The notes under the pieces were generated by a model, which saw only the letters and a program-made list of their open reading frames with translations, searched no databases and was not told where the DNA came from. Positions 8,111-17,361 of a DNA stretch of 64,000 nt are shown piece by piece. Made by a program: the position numbers and the translations under genes. Numbering within the stretch: position 1 is the stretch's first letter; every line of letters starts with the position of its first letter. Origin of the DNA: Methanogenium organophilum (GTDB lineage: Archaea; Halobacteriota; Methanomicrobia; Methanomicrobiales; Methanomicrobiaceae). The stretch spans positions 2,170,001 through 2,234,000 of the forward strand of contig NZ_CP113361.1 of assembly GCF_026684035.1 (NCBI RefSeq), written 5' to 3'.

Positions 8111-9094
8111 CTATTTTGTCAGTGGCATGCACCAGGGCTCTTCATTCTCCAGCACATATCTCCATTCATCAACACAGGAGCATCCGGCATCAACACAGCG
8201 CTTCAGGTGAATCTTGTTCCCGGTGGCGACATATTCATTGATAGCATTCACAATTTCCCTGTCACATTCCCCGCAGTTATGAGGACCCCGCCGTTTGCCC
8301 CCGCCGACCGGATCGCACTGCACATACGCATCTGTTGAGAGCAGGGCGTCGATTGCACTCCAGAGATAGGGCGGCCGGTATGAACCCTGTTTCCAGTACT
8401 GCTCCACTTCTGTTTTTGATTGGATCGTGCAGAGGTTCATGGAGATGATATCAGAGTACGGAATGACATCACGGATGGACTGTTTCATGTCGTTTAATGC
8501 TTCACGTTCGGTGAGATACGGCGGTTTCATCATCAGATAAGTCTTTATTCCGGTACCGGCCCGCCGGGCTGTCGCGACTGCATCACGGAAATCGTCAAAA
8601 GTGAGCCCTTTGTGAATGCATTTCTCCCGGATGTAGTCATTGGTGGTCTCAAGACCCATTGCCACATAGAGTGCCGAGTCTCCCCCGGATTCAAGTGCCT
8701 CGCGGAAGGATATGAGTGATTCTTCTGCTACATATTCTGTCCGTGTCTCTGCAATGACAACCTTGCCTGCAAAGAGTGCCGCCACATCATCCCGGAACGC
8801 CGGTGGCACTTCCCGCGGGTCAAAAAAGGAACCGGACGTGAAGATCTTCACCATCTGGTAGGAATCAGACGGGTGGTTCTCCGCGACCCAGCGCAGCTGG
8901 CCACGTAGTTCTGCAAGGATTTCGTCCGGGTTCTGTGTCCGGGAACGTTCAAACCGGTATCCGCACATCAGGCACTGATTCCAACTGCACCCGCCGCTCC
9001 GGAATATGACGGTAAGGCAGGAGATCTCCTTCTCGTTATACCGGTCAGTCCCTGTCCAGCATGCGAGAGGTTTTAGTATTGCGTCTGATATCAT
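8111..9094 (-). CDS. raSEA: Archaeosine biosynthesis radical SAM protein RaSEA
   Basis: Radical SAM enzyme with the cluster motif GGCSWNQCLMCGY, then IFTSGSFFDP, AETRTEYV, AMGLETTNDYIREKCIHKG and TYLMMKPPYLTE. This pattern and length (about 327 residues) fit the RaSEA family. RaSEA completes archaeosine (G+) at tRNA position 15 by cleaving the lysine adduct made by ArcS. A C-terminal set of cysteines (CGEC, then CVDAGCSC) may bind a second metal site. ATG 9094 and 9115 are both possible; the latter overlaps the divergent gene. No arcS is seen nearby. Confidence 0.88.
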   Translation of the reverse strand: MISDAILKPLACWTGTDRYNEKEISCLTVIFRSGGCSWNQCLMCGYRFERSRTQNPDEILAELRGQLRWVAENHPSDSYQMVKIFTSGSFFDPREVPPAFRDDVAALFAGKVVIAETRTEYVAEESLISFREALESGGDSALYVAMGLETTNDYIREKCIHKGLTFDDFRDAVATARRAGTGIKTYLMMKPPYLTEREALNDMKQSIRDVIPYSDIISMNLCTIQSKTEVEQYWKQGSYRPPYLWSAIDALLSTDAYVQCDPVGGGKRRGPHNCGECDREIVNAINEYVATGNKIHLKRCVDAGCSCVDEWRYVLENEEPWCMPLTK

Positions 9095-9121
9095 TAGTGT
9101 ACAATGATTTGGCATCTGGAT

Positions 9122-10243
9122 ATGAAAAAGGTGGCATGCCTGCTTGGGGTCATTCTCCTCTGTTCGGGGATGGCATCGGCGTATGAGATTAAATGTGCAT
9201 GCCCAAAAGAGGTTTACCGAGGCGACATTGTCACGATTGAAGGGACAAGCACCCTTCCTCCCGGATACAGCACCTGGATTCAGCTGTATGAAGTCCAGCC
9301 TGTGGCACGGGAACTGACATCACAGTCTCTTGTTATACAGCAGGACGGCACCTGGTCCATTCAGCTGCAGACGGCTGGTCTCGAGGAGGGGACCTACAAA
9401 TTTGAGATCGAGGAGGATATCATGGACTATCCTCTCAGTTCAGGATCGGATCGGACATCAATATTTAAGGTGATCGATCGCTCCGATGAGATTACCCTTA
9501 TCTCTCCCTCCACCCAGAAATCGGGAGACACACTGGAGCTTAAAGGGCGTGCCCCCGAGATTGGATCGGCCGGTCTGCAGATTGAAGTGACTGACAGCGG
9601 TGGCAAAACGGTCTATGGGCCCATCTACATCCGGACGGATACGGATGGATACTTCTCAGAGGAAATATCGGTGCCCGGTCCGGGCCGGTATTATGCGGAA
9701 TTCTCTGACTTCCGAAATAATGAGGCCCGGTTTATTACCCGCATGAATTTTATTCTTGAAGAACCCGGGACGAGTGAACCGACGGTTGCTGAAGCTACGG
9801 TCTCACCAGGAGTCTCTGCGACCGCACCAACGGTGTCCGCGTCTGCGGCAGCCTCACGAAACATCCCTGCCTATTTTACGGCGGACACGCTGCCGGATAT
9901 GGTTGGGGTCAGCACCTCAACCGGTATGGACTGGCGGGTCTATTACACGGATGGCGCCATGTCACCCGTGCGGGTTGATGACGCCGGCAGCACCGCACCG
10001 GAAGAATTCACGGTGACTACGTCGGGAGGGCCACTCTATCTCAAAGTCGAGCCTGTGCGTGCCGGGGATGCAGGAACGGTCACACTCACCGTAAATAATG
10101 TGGAATCACTGACAAATGATCCCTCCGCAGCAACCCACTTCGGGGACGCAATTCCTGAATCTGAGCCCACAGAATCCCCTTTTCCATTGCTGGTGTTGAT
10201 TTTTGCACTGTGTGGCGTTGGATGGGCATCAATTCGTAAATAA
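9122..10243 (+). CDS. Secreted protein with C-terminal membrane anchor
   Basis: Starts MKKVACLLGVILLCSGMASA, a classical signal peptide (ATG 9122; ATG 9104 would add six residues before it). Two or three Ig-like beta domains of about 100 residues follow (PKEVYRGDIVTIEGTS, then TQKSGDTLELKGRAP), then a Thr/Ser/Pro/Ala-rich linker, another beta domain, and a C-terminal hydrophobic helix preceded by ESPFP and ended by SIRK. A short proline motif, a helix and a basic end resemble archaeal C-terminal sorting signals, but this is not the classic PGF form. Probably a cell-surface protein; function unknown. It diverges from raSEA. Confidence 0.7.
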   Translation: MKKVACLLGVILLCSGMASAYEIKCACPKEVYRGDIVTIEGTSTLPPGYSTWIQLYEVQPVARELTSQSLVIQQDGTWSIQLQTAGLEEGTYKFEIEEDIMDYPLSSGSDRTSIFKVIDRSDEITLISPSTQKSGDTLELKGRAPEIGSAGLQIEVTDSGGKTVYGPIYIRTDTDGYFSEEISVPGPGRYYAEFSDFRNNEARFITRMNFILEEPGTSEPTVAEATVSPGVSATAPTVSASAAASRNIPAYFTADTLPDMVGVSTSTGMDWRVYYTDGAMSPVRVDDAGSTAPEEFTVTTSGGPLYLKVEPVRAGDAGTVTLTVNNVESLTNDPSAATHFGDAIPESEPTESPFPLLVLIFALCGVGWASIRK

Positions 10244-10249
10244 CACCAC

Positions 10250-10257
10250 TTTTTTAA
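10250..10257 (+). promoter_or_regulatory. TATA-like box of tRNA-Ser
   Basis: TTTTTTAA lies 25-32 nt before the first base of the tRNA, the expected spacing for an archaeal promoter. It follows directly on the stop of the upstream secreted-protein gene. Confidence 0.5.
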
Positions 10258-10281
10258 CCCGGAGCGCAGACTACTATATGG

Positions 10282-10365
10282 GCCGGGATAGTCTAGCCCG
10301 GAAAGGCGGTGGCCTTGAAAGCCACTGGTGTTCGCACCTCAGGAGTTCAAATCTCCTTCCCGGCG
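10282..10365 (+). tRNA. tRNA-Ser (anticodon UGA)
   Basis: Acceptor strands GCCGGGA and TCCCGGC pair fully. The anticodon arm is GTGGC-CTTGAAA-GCCAC with anticodon TGA. A long type II variable arm (GGTG-TTCG-CACC) and the T arm AGGAG-TTCAAAT-CTCCT follow. The long variable arm and the anticodon both identify serine. The discriminator is G and CCA is not encoded. No intron is seen. Confidence 0.96.
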
Positions 10366-10415
10366 TCCATGAATTATTTTTCATACCACTTCCGGTATGT
10401 GCAGGAGGAAAAGAT

Positions 10416-10640
10416 ATGTGCATAGCAGTACCGGCTGAAGTGCTCGAAATCAAAGATGGCAACATCGGGGTAGTTGACTATGGCGACCTGAAACAGGAAG
10501 TGCGCCTGGACCTTGTTGATGTTGAAGTCGGTGAATACGTCCTTGTTCATGTTGGATTTGCTATCCAGAAACTGAGCAGGGAAGAGGCACTGAAGACGCT
10601 CAAAGTTTTTGAAGAAGTATATGCGGCAATGGAGGAATAA
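10416..10640 (+). CDS. hypC: Hydrogenase maturation chaperone HypC
   Basis: 74 residues starting MCIAVPAEVLEI; the N-terminal Met-Cys with its essential cysteine is the HypC hallmark. It forms an OB-fold chaperone that carries the Fe(CN)2CO precursor with HypD to the hydrogenase large subunit. ATG 10416 follows the strong site GCAGGAGG; a longer frame from 10203 would run through the tRNA gene and is not used. It shares its stop with the hypA start (TAATG), so hypC-hypA-hypE are one coupled unit. hypB, hypD and hypF are not in the window. Confidence 0.95.
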   Translation: MCIAVPAEVLEIKDGNIGVVDYGDLKQEVRLDLVDVEVGEYVLVHVGFAIQKLSREEALKTLKVFEEVYAAMEE

Positions 10641-10981
10641 TGCACGAGTACACGGTTGCATATGACATTTATGCAACAGCACGACGTGCCGCCCTTGAGA
10701 ATGCTGCAACGGGAGTCCGTAAAATCTCAGCTGATTTCGGCGAGATGAGTATGATCAACCCGGAACAGGTTGAATTTCTGTTTTCTGCCCTCTGTGAGGA
10801 GGATGAACTGTTTACGGGTGCTGTCCTTGAATATCGGAATGTCCCGGTGAAGACGGTCTGTTCATGTGGCTATGAAGGCGATGAGCGGTATGTCTGTCCG
10901 CAGTGCGGGAAACTCCCGGAAATTGTTGCAGGACGCGAAATATGCGTGACAAATATTGAGATAGAAGTTGATGATGAATGA
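10640..10981 (+). CDS. hypA: Hydrogenase nickel insertion protein HypA
   Basis: 113 residues starting MHEYTVAYDI; the nickel-binding M-H-E start is present, and the Zn site follows as CSCGYEG...CPQCGKLP near residues 74-93. HypA delivers Ni to [NiFe]-hydrogenases with HypB. It overlaps hypC by one base and hypE by four (ATGA). Its length is normal for the family. Confidence 0.95.
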   Translation: MHEYTVAYDIYATARRAALENAATGVRKISADFGEMSMINPEQVEFLFSALCEEDELFTGAVLEYRNVPVKTVCSCGYEGDERYVCPQCGKLPEIVAGREICVTNIEIEVDDE

Positions 10982-11976
10982 AAGTCAATCTGATGCATGG
11001 CGCCGGCGGCGCAGTCTTTTCTGAACTGTTGGGTGAGACGCTCACCCGGTATACCAATAACAATGCAGGCGGTATCGGGCTTGAGGCACTCGACGATGGT
11101 GCGGTGATTCCCCTGGGGGATACAAACCTGGTATTTACGACAGACAGCCACGTGGTGAAACCACTCTTCTTCCCTGGCGGTGATATCGGGAGAATTGCCG
11201 TATCGGGAACGGTAAATGATCTTGCGATGATGGGTGCACGCCCGATAGCCCTCTCCTGTGCGATGATCATCGAAGAGGGATTTGATATTCCAACGCTTGA
11301 GCGCATCGTCGCCTCAATGGATGCCGCCCTTGGTGAATGCGGTGCGGCGATTGTCACCGGCGACACCAAGGTGCTTGAAAAAGGTGCGATTGACGGTATT
11401 GCCATCAACACGGCAGGCGTTGGTGTCACAGAGAAACCGGTGCGCGACTGCGGTCTTCAGCCCGGTGATGTCATCATTGTGAGCGGCACTATTGGTGACC
11501 ACGGGATGGCCATTATGACGCACCGCGAGGGCTTTGACCTCGGTGAGCAGATCGCCTCAGACGTAGCCCCCCTCTGGCCGCTTGTAAAAGCCGCCCTTGC
11601 CGCTGGTGACATTCACGCAATGAAGGACCCGACACGCGGTGGATTCTCCAATGCCATCAACGAGATGGCAGAGAAGTCAGGCGTTCAGGTGCGCATTACG
11701 GAAGAAGATCTTCCCATTCGCCGTAGTGTGAGAAGCGCCTCAGAACTGTTGGGAATTAACCCCCTGGATGTGGCCAATGAGGGGAAGGTCGTGATGGGTG
11801 TTGCACCGGAGGATGCACAGGCTGTTCTCGCCGCTATCCGCTCACATCCACAGGGCAGGGATGCCGCAATCATAGGCGTTGTGAAAGAGGGCAAATCTGT
11901 TATTCTTGAGACACCTATCGGGGGAGAACGTTTTATTGAACCCCCCATCGGCGACCCCGTTCCCCGGGTCTGCTGA
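10978..11976 (+). CDS. hypE: Carbamoyl dehydratase HypE
   Basis: 332 residues of the AIR-synthase/PurM-like fold: MHGAGGAVFSELL start, LGDTNLVFTTDSHVV, VSGTVNDLAMMGA, VTGDTKVLEKG and DPTRGGFSNAINEMAE. It ends in PRVC; the C-terminal cysteine is the residue that HypF carbamoylates and HypE dehydrates to thiocyanate, the source of the cyanide ligands of [NiFe]-hydrogenase. An intact C-terminus means a functional protein. Last gene of hypC-hypA-hypE; a T-rich run follows the stop. Confidence 0.95.
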   Translation: MKVNLMHGAGGAVFSELLGETLTRYTNNNAGGIGLEALDDGAVIPLGDTNLVFTTDSHVVKPLFFPGGDIGRIAVSGTVNDLAMMGARPIALSCAMIIEEGFDIPTLERIVASMDAALGECGAAIVTGDTKVLEKGAIDGIAINTAGVGVTEKPVRDCGLQPGDVIIVSGTIGDHGMAIMTHREGFDLGEQIASDVAPLWPLVKAALAAGDIHAMKDPTRGGFSNAINEMAEKSGVQVRITEEDLPIRRSVRSASELLGINPLDVANEGKVVMGVAPEDAQAVLAAIRSHPQGRDAAIIGVVKEGKSVILETPIGGERFIEPPIGDPVPRVC

Positions 11977-11984
11977 GACCGATA

Positions 11985-11997
11985 TTTTTTATTTTTT
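11985..11997 (+). terminator. T-run terminator after hypE
   Basis: Two runs of six T (TTTTTTATTTTTT) begin 9 nt after the hypE stop. Oligo-T on the coding strand is the usual archaeal termination signal; no hairpin is needed. Confidence 0.5.
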
Positions 11998-12181
11998 AGG
12001 TGGGTTTCCGGATCACCCCTTCGGTATCATGGGTTTCTGGTTTTTTTGTGATTGTTGTGCGACTACGGAAACAGTTGTAGATAACCATCGTTCGGAATGG
12101 TTGCGGAAGGTCCTATTCCATATGCCACCTTTTTATCTGCTCTCCTGCTGAGAGACTACCGCAAATATCTGAGGGGCTGCC

Positions 12182-12613
12182 ATGAATAACGAAGAAATCA
12201 CGGTTGCAGTTGTGCCGTCATGGGATGCGGAAGAGATTGTGGCATTGTACCGTGTTGCAGGATGGTGGGACGAGGTCTCTCGCGCCGACCACATGATTCC
12301 TGCCATATTTTCAGGAAGTTTTGCCGTTGCTGTTGCATATAATATCGATAAAAGAGCGGTCGGCATGGGGCGCGTTCTCTCAGATGGCATCTCCGATGCG
12401 TATATTCAGGATGTCGTAGTGGACCCTCGCTTCCGGGGACAGGGCATTGGGAAACGCATTGTCCAGGAACTCGTTGATACCTGCCGGCAGGCGGGTATTG
12501 GCTGGATTGCGCTTGTTGCAGAACCCGGCACCCATACCTTTTATGAACCTCTCGGGTTTACGGTGATGGAGGACTATCTGCCCATGAAATATGAAGGAGA
12601 CACAAACCAATGA
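12182..12613 (+). CDS. GNAT family N-acetyltransferase
   Basis: 143 residues with the GNAT acetyl-CoA site: DVVVDPRFRGQGIGKRIVQE (strand 4 and pyrophosphate loop R/Q-x-x-G-x-G/A), followed by GIGWIALVAEPGTHTFYEPLGF, the usual C-terminal substrate region. ATG 12182 follows GAGGGGCTGCC and a TATA-like CCTTTTTATC about 55 nt upstream. It overlaps the next gene by 4 nt (ATGA). The substrate cannot be told from sequence. Confidence 0.85.
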   Translation: MNNEEITVAVVPSWDAEEIVALYRVAGWWDEVSRADHMIPAIFSGSFAVAVAYNIDKRAVGMGRVLSDGISDAYIQDVVVDPRFRGQGIGKRIVQELVDTCRQAGIGWIALVAEPGTHTFYEPLGFTVMEDYLPMKYEGDTNQ

Positions 12614-13536
12614 TCACACTCGATGATTTTTGTCCGGTCGAACTGAAAGACGGGGCGTTTTTCCGTGAAATATTCACAAAATTTCCTCAGATTCACAGTG
12701 AAAACAATTTTACCACAATGATCGCATGGCAGGATTACTCGGATTATTCCTATGCCTATCTGGATGGTACGTTACTGATATCGGCCACAATACAGGATAA
12801 ACGCCTTTTTCACGCGCCGATTGGACCCCGGAATCCTGCTCTCCTGCGTGACCTCCTGCGTCTCTCGGCAGAGACCGGGGGTGACCGGCCGTTCTATATC
12901 TTTGACCGCCCGACACGTGACTGGATACTCCATGAGTTCCCCGGACTGCATCTGCACACAGACCGGGACTTCTTTGATTATATCTATCTGACCGGTGACC
13001 TCGCCCACCTTCCTGGTAAGAGATACGTAGGGATTCGAAAGCATATCAACAGATTCAATCGGAACTGTGCGTTTACGGTGGAGACAGTCAGCAGTGAGAA
13101 TATGTCTGACATAAAAGATTTTCTCGAAAAGTGGTGTGAATGGAAACACTGTGATGATACTGTTATCCTCGCCCATGAGAAGGCTGCTGTCCTCTTCTGT
13201 ATCTCACATTTTGCTGAACTGGGTCTGGAAGGTCTCATTGTCCGTGTGGACGGGAAGATTTCTGCCCTATCCATTTATGAGGGAATGAGTGATGATATGG
13301 CACTCATACATTTTGAGAAAGGGCTTCCGGACTGTGAGGGGAACTACAAGGTAATTAATCAGGAGACTGCACGATACCTTGAGGAGCACACAGGGTATGC
13401 CTTCATCAACCGTGAATCAGACCTTGGAGTTCCGGGCCTCAGAGAGGCAAAACTCCGGTATTATCCCAATCATTTTGCGGAAGTCTGGTATGCGGAAAAA
13501 CAGGATATCCGGCGGGTCCTTGGTGAGGAAGACTGA
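12610..13536 (+). CDS. DUF2156 (phosphatidylglycerol lysyltransferase C-terminal-like) protein
   Basis: 308 residues in the double-GNAT DUF2156 fold: FPQIHSENNFTTMIAWQDY at the N-terminus, the central KRYVGIRKHINRF, and C-terminal NYKVINQETA and FINRESDLGVPGLREAKL with YYP. In bacteria this fold transfers an aminoacyl group from tRNA to a lipid or peptide. The archaeal members lack the membrane part; their acceptor is unknown. It is translationally coupled to the GNAT gene, so the two may modify the same target. Confidence 0.8.
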   Translation: MITLDDFCPVELKDGAFFREIFTKFPQIHSENNFTTMIAWQDYSDYSYAYLDGTLLISATIQDKRLFHAPIGPRNPALLRDLLRLSAETGGDRPFYIFDRPTRDWILHEFPGLHLHTDRDFFDYIYLTGDLAHLPGKRYVGIRKHINRFNRNCAFTVETVSSENMSDIKDFLEKWCEWKHCDDTVILAHEKAAVLFCISHFAELGLEGLIVRVDGKISALSIYEGMSDDMALIHFEKGLPDCEGNYKVINQETARYLEEHTGYAFINRESDLGVPGLREAKLRYYPNHFAEVWYAEKQDIRRVLGEED

Positions 13537-13600
13537 ACGATGATAATCTCAGCTATTTTCTTGAATATCTCTTGATTTTTATGATTCCTGTATGGTTGTG

Positions 13601-13690
13601 TGCAAGGGAGATGGGCACGCCCTCTCCCTGCAAGACCCTCCCCCTCAGGGGATGAGTCGCAGGAGGGATGGACAATCATCCCTCCTGTTT
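13601..13690 (+). repeat. Type 1 intergenic three-hairpin element, copy 1
   Basis: Hairpin 1 is AGGGAGA...TCTCCCT (from 13605), hairpin 2 is around ACCCTCCCCCTCAGGGGATG, then GTCGCA, then hairpin 3 AGGAGGGATG-GACAAT-CATCCCTCCT. The same order and the same GTCGCA box occur in four other spacers (23.8, 34.0, 34.2 and 41.9 kb). The rest of the 341-nt gap before pyrC is T-rich with no gene. Confidence 0.75.
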
Positions 13691-13877
13691 CGTGTTGTTT
13701 TCCGGGATTTTTTTGTTTATGGGTTATTTTAGGTTGTTGTGCAGGTTTTTGGGATTTTTAGTATTGGGAATATTGATGGTAAGGCTGTTATTCACCGGGA
13801 CTGTCAATGGGGGTGCTCCTGTAAAAAATCAAGAAGAATCATTATGCAATACACTGAATGGTATAGCAGGTATAGCG

Positions 13878-15164
13878 ATGTCAACTGACGCTGAATGTGT
13901 GCTGAAAGGAGCTCTTCTTCCGGACGGGAGGGTTGCAGATATCTCCATTGCGGGTGGGAAAATTATTCATGTCGGGGCTGGCCGCCGGGCTGACAGAACG
14001 ATTGACTGTACCGGCCTTCTCTGTCTCCCTGGTGCTGTTGATATGCATGTGCATATGCGGGGCGGAAAAGATCAGGGATACAAGGAGGACTGGACATCCG
14101 GGACACAGAGTGCACTTGCGGGGGGAGTGACGATGGTCGTCGACCAGCCGAATACTCTTCCGCCCCTGACCGACAAAGCAGCATTTGCGGGACGGGTGGC
14201 AGAAGCCACACGGGATGCATACTGCCGGTTCGGGGTCAACGGATATGTCTCCGGTGCATCCAATATCGCAGCCCTCTGGGAGGCAGGCGCCCTTGCCTTT
14301 GGGGAGACCTTCGCTGCTGCCTCCAGTTATGGCAGTGCCGTTTCTCCGGAAGAACTAGGGGTGATATTTGCAGAAATTGCAGATCTGGATGCACTTGTCA
14401 CCCTGCACTGTGAGGATGTTCTCCCCGGCGATGACACCTCTCTTGAGGCACATGCAGCCCTGCGTCCGGAAGCGGGTGAAAAGAAGTGCATGGAGATGCT
14501 CACAGCCCGTTTTCCGCCGGGGCTTTCTGCTCATTTCTGTCACCTCTCTTCGCCGATCAGTGCAGAGGCTGCGATGGCAGCAATGCCTGCCACTTATGAG
14601 GTGATGCCTCATCATCTCTTCCTCTCCATCGAAGAACACGGCAGTGTACCGGATGGGCACTGCAAGGTAAATCCGCCTGTCCGCCACGAGAAGGTTCGAA
14701 AAGCGCTCTGGGAGATGTGGGACGCCATTCCTGTCATCGCCTCTGATCATGCGCCCCATACTATTGCAGAAAAGTCGCAGGCATTCTCTGCAGTGCCGTC
14801 TGGTATTCCAGGCGTGGAGACGATGGTGCCGCTTCTGTTAGCACAGGTATACCGGGGCAGAATTGCGCTCTCCTCGCTCCTTGAAAAAGTGGTCTATACT
14901 CCTGCACACCTTCTGGGCATCCCTGCATCAACACTCATGGCAGGAACGCCTGCTGACCTTGCACTCTATCCCCGGAAAGAGACAGAGACCATCACCGCGG
15001 AATTACTCCATTCCCGCGCAGGGTGGACCCCGTATGAAGGAATGCAGGGAGTCTTTCCCCACATCACCTGTGTTAGTGGTCACCTGTCGTATCTGCGCAA
15101 TGAGTTCAGCCGGGCAGAGGAGTTGTGGGTACCTGGCAGAGGATATAAGACCTCTGGGTCATAA
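13878..15164 (+). CDS. pyrC: Dihydroorotase
   Basis: 428-residue amidohydrolase. The metal motif DMHVHMRGG is at residues 56-64, GGVTMVVDQPNT follows, then a metal-ligand region LVTLHCED and HFCHLSSP, and the catalytic aspartate in VIASDHAPHT. It closes carbamoyl aspartate to dihydroorotate in pyrimidine synthesis. ATG 13878 matches the family start; upstream in-frame sequence to 13668 encodes only hydrophobic T-rich noise and is excluded. pyrE lies 5.5 kb to the right. Confidence 0.93.
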   Translation: MSTDAECVLKGALLPDGRVADISIAGGKIIHVGAGRRADRTIDCTGLLCLPGAVDMHVHMRGGKDQGYKEDWTSGTQSALAGGVTMVVDQPNTLPPLTDKAAFAGRVAEATRDAYCRFGVNGYVSGASNIAALWEAGALAFGETFAAASSYGSAVSPEELGVIFAEIADLDALVTLHCEDVLPGDDTSLEAHAALRPEAGEKKCMEMLTARFPPGLSAHFCHLSSPISAEAAMAAMPATYEVMPHHLFLSIEEHGSVPDGHCKVNPPVRHEKVRKALWEMWDAIPVIASDHAPHTIAEKSQAFSAVPSGIPGVETMVPLLLAQVYRGRIALSSLLEKVVYTPAHLLGIPASTLMAGTPADLALYPRKETETITAELLHSRAGWTPYEGMQGVFPHITCVSGHLSYLRNEFSRAEELWVPGRGYKTSGS

Positions 15165-15361
15165 ACAGTACATGCCGACAAAGCACATCAATAGGTCCCC
15201 GGGTGATCGATTGGCGAAGACCTGGATATGATCCATGGGACAACCCGGATGTGCAACAGGCGGCCTGGCAATGGGTTTAGAACAGGTGATGAACGGCACC
15301 TTGCCACAGATGATCCATGTTTGTTAATGCCGGGCCACATTATACCTGATATTTGATTTTT

Positions 15362-15685
15362 ATGACATCATCAGCAGCATGTGCCGTAGAGAATGGGGAT
15401 GGCTGTGTATACTGTACACTGGATGTGCATGCCGGTGCCAAACGCGAATCATTTCCTGCGGGAGTGAATGTCTGGCGGGCTGCGGTTGGATGTAGTATTC
15501 GTGCACCTCCTGTAGAAGGAAAAGCGAATAAAGCGATTATTGCGCTGGTATCTGCTGTTTTGGGTGTTCCGAAGTCATCAGTGACTATTGTAAGCGGTCA
15601 GACGTCATCTGTCAAACGCGTCTGTATCAGCGGACTTGATAAAGATACGCTCCTCAAAATTCTCGACACCCGTTTGGAAGGATGA
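15362..15685 (+). CDS. DUF167/YggU family protein (UPF0235)
   Basis: 107 residues with the family pattern: LDVHAGAKRESFPAG, then IRAPPVEGKANKAII, GVPKSSVTIVSGQTSSVKRV. This small alpha/beta protein is widely conserved in bacteria, archaea and eukaryotes; its role is not known. ATG 15362 is chosen over the TTG three codons upstream. The 197-nt gap before it holds no recognisable gene. Confidence 0.85.
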   Translation: MTSSAACAVENGDGCVYCTLDVHAGAKRESFPAGVNVWRAAVGCSIRAPPVEGKANKAIIALVSAVLGVPKSSVTIVSGQTSSVKRVCISGLDKDTLLKILDTRLEG

Positions 15686-15974
15686 ATAACGGGTGTGGGG
15701 GGAATGAGGATTCTGTTCTTCCTGTTATGATAGAGGTAATTAACCGAAAAAATCTGTTTTTCCGGATGATGAGGGGAGCATGTCTTTTTTAACTATGGAT
15801 TCAGCAGTAGTTGGATGCTCTGTTTTCCGTCCGTCTGAAATAATATGGTTTTCGCATGGGGTTTCAATTCATTTATATATCCGTGGGCAGCAATTAGAAA
15901 CATGCTGACGTTATCCGTATCGCAGAAATATAGGGACACGGCATTTTCATTATTATTATTTGGAGGATTATTAT

Positions 15975-17180
15975 ATGCATTCGCAGGATACCACAAAGTA
16001 TCTCATTCACCTGAAAATAGAAGCAGAGGGGGTGGTGAGGAAGTCTGATGTTGTCGGCGCGATATTTGGCCAGACAGAAGGTCTGTTGGGAGAGGAACTG
16101 GATCTTCGTGAGCTCCAGCGCACCGGCAGGATGGGACGGATTGACGTCCAGATTGAGAGTGTTAAAGGGGAGACCAGGGGTGATGTGCATATGGCTTCGT
16201 CACTGGACAAGGCAGAGACTGCCATTATTGCAGCATCCCTTGAGACCATCGACCGTGTCGGGCCGTGTATTGCGCGGGTAACAGTTGACCGTATTGAAGA
16301 TATCCGTGTTAGCAAACGCCAGCAGATCATCGACCGTGCGAGGGAACTGTTAATTGAATCATTTGATGAGGGGACGATTGACACCAATGTGATCATGGAC
16401 TCTGTGCGTGAATCGTCGCGGATTGAGAAAATCATCGAAGTGGGCGAGGAAAAACTTCCTGCAGGCCCCAATGCGTTGGATTCCGAAGCCATCATTGTGG
16501 TGGAAGGGCGTGCTGATGTTATCAATCTCCTGAGATATGGGATAAAGAATGCCATTGCCGTGGAAGGAACCAATATCCCGGAGACTATTGTCAACCTCTG
16601 TAACCGGAAGACTGCGACCGCTTTTGTCGATGGAGACAGGGGGGGCGATCTGATTCTCAGTGAACTGGTCCAGGTGGCAGAAATTGATTTTGTTGCCATC
16701 AGTCCGCGGGGCAGGTCTGTGGAGGATATGTCCAGAAAGGAGATCATCAAACCGCTCAGGAACAAGATACCGGTTGAGTATATCATCAATAAAGAGGGAG
16801 AAGTGGACATCCCCGAACTCCACCATCGGATGGAGATGATCGATTCAAGCACACGGGAACGGGCTCGCAGGCATCAGGAAGAAGTGCGCATTCAGAAACA
16901 GCCCGGGTCACTGGAGTGGCACATGGCAGAAGTTAAAGAGAAACATACTGCAAGAATTCTCTCGAAAAAACGGGATATTCTCGGCGAATCTGATGCTGAT
17001 CTGGTTGATGACCTGCTCTCTCATATCCCCCCTGAAAGCCATGGTCTGATAATTGATCGAATGGTGGATCAAAAAGTGGTGGATTATGCGTTCGATGCTG
17101 ATTTGGCATATGTCGCAGCACCTGATTTTTCGGGGATCGTTAAAAAACCTGTGTCCCTGAAATTGATAAAAATTTCATGA
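15975..17180 (+). CDS. dnaG: Archaeal DnaG-type protein with Toprim domain
   Basis: About 401 residues. The N-terminal domain (TTKYLIHLKIEAEGVVRKSD, then GAIFGQTEGLLGEELDLREL) is specific to archaeal DnaG. The Toprim domain in the middle has AIIVVEGRADVINLLR and ATAFVDGDRGGDL, supplying the Glu and the Asp-x-Asp. The C-terminal part is a charged linker plus a helical domain. In archaea this protein binds the exosome and can make primers. ATG 15975 follows GGAGG; the extra codons from 15960 include the ribosome site itself and are not translated. Confidence 0.95.
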   Translation: MHSQDTTKYLIHLKIEAEGVVRKSDVVGAIFGQTEGLLGEELDLRELQRTGRMGRIDVQIESVKGETRGDVHMASSLDKAETAIIAASLETIDRVGPCIARVTVDRIEDIRVSKRQQIIDRARELLIESFDEGTIDTNVIMDSVRESSRIEKIIEVGEEKLPAGPNALDSEAIIVVEGRADVINLLRYGIKNAIAVEGTNIPETIVNLCNRKTATAFVDGDRGGDLILSELVQVAEIDFVAISPRGRSVEDMSRKEIIKPLRNKIPVEYIINKEGEVDIPELHHRMEMIDSSTRERARRHQEEVRIQKQPGSLEWHMAEVKEKHTARILSKKRDILGESDADLVDDLLSHIPPESHGLIIDRMVDQKVVDYAFDADLAYVAAPDFSGIVKKPVSLKLIKIS

Positions 17181-17204
17181 TATGGCTTCCGTTTTGATAT
17201 AAAT

Positions 17205-17217
17205 GGCATATTATGCC
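17205..17217. repeat. 13-nt palindrome downstream of dnaG
   Basis: GGCATA-T-TATGCC is perfectly symmetrical and lies 25 nt past the dnaG stop. It could be a regulator site or part of a transcript end. Confidence 0.25.
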
Positions 17218-17361
17218 GTTTAATCCATTTTTTGCCCTGCTCCAATATCTTAATTGTATCAGAGGAAGATACACTATACCATATGATGGTGGTGGAAGCT
17301 ATCCCTTCATTGATGGTCTCTTTGTGATTTATGGTAGAAAAGTGAACTGGTGAGTGATATA

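Noticed and set aside
10203..10415. Long upstream extension of the hypC frame
   Set aside because: It runs through the tRNA-Ser gene; the hallmark MCIAVP start with a strong ribosome site is at 10416.
13668..13877. N-terminal hydrophobic extension of pyrC
   Set aside because: T-rich spacer read in frame; it overlaps the end of a repeat element and dihydroorotases are soluble and start near 13878.
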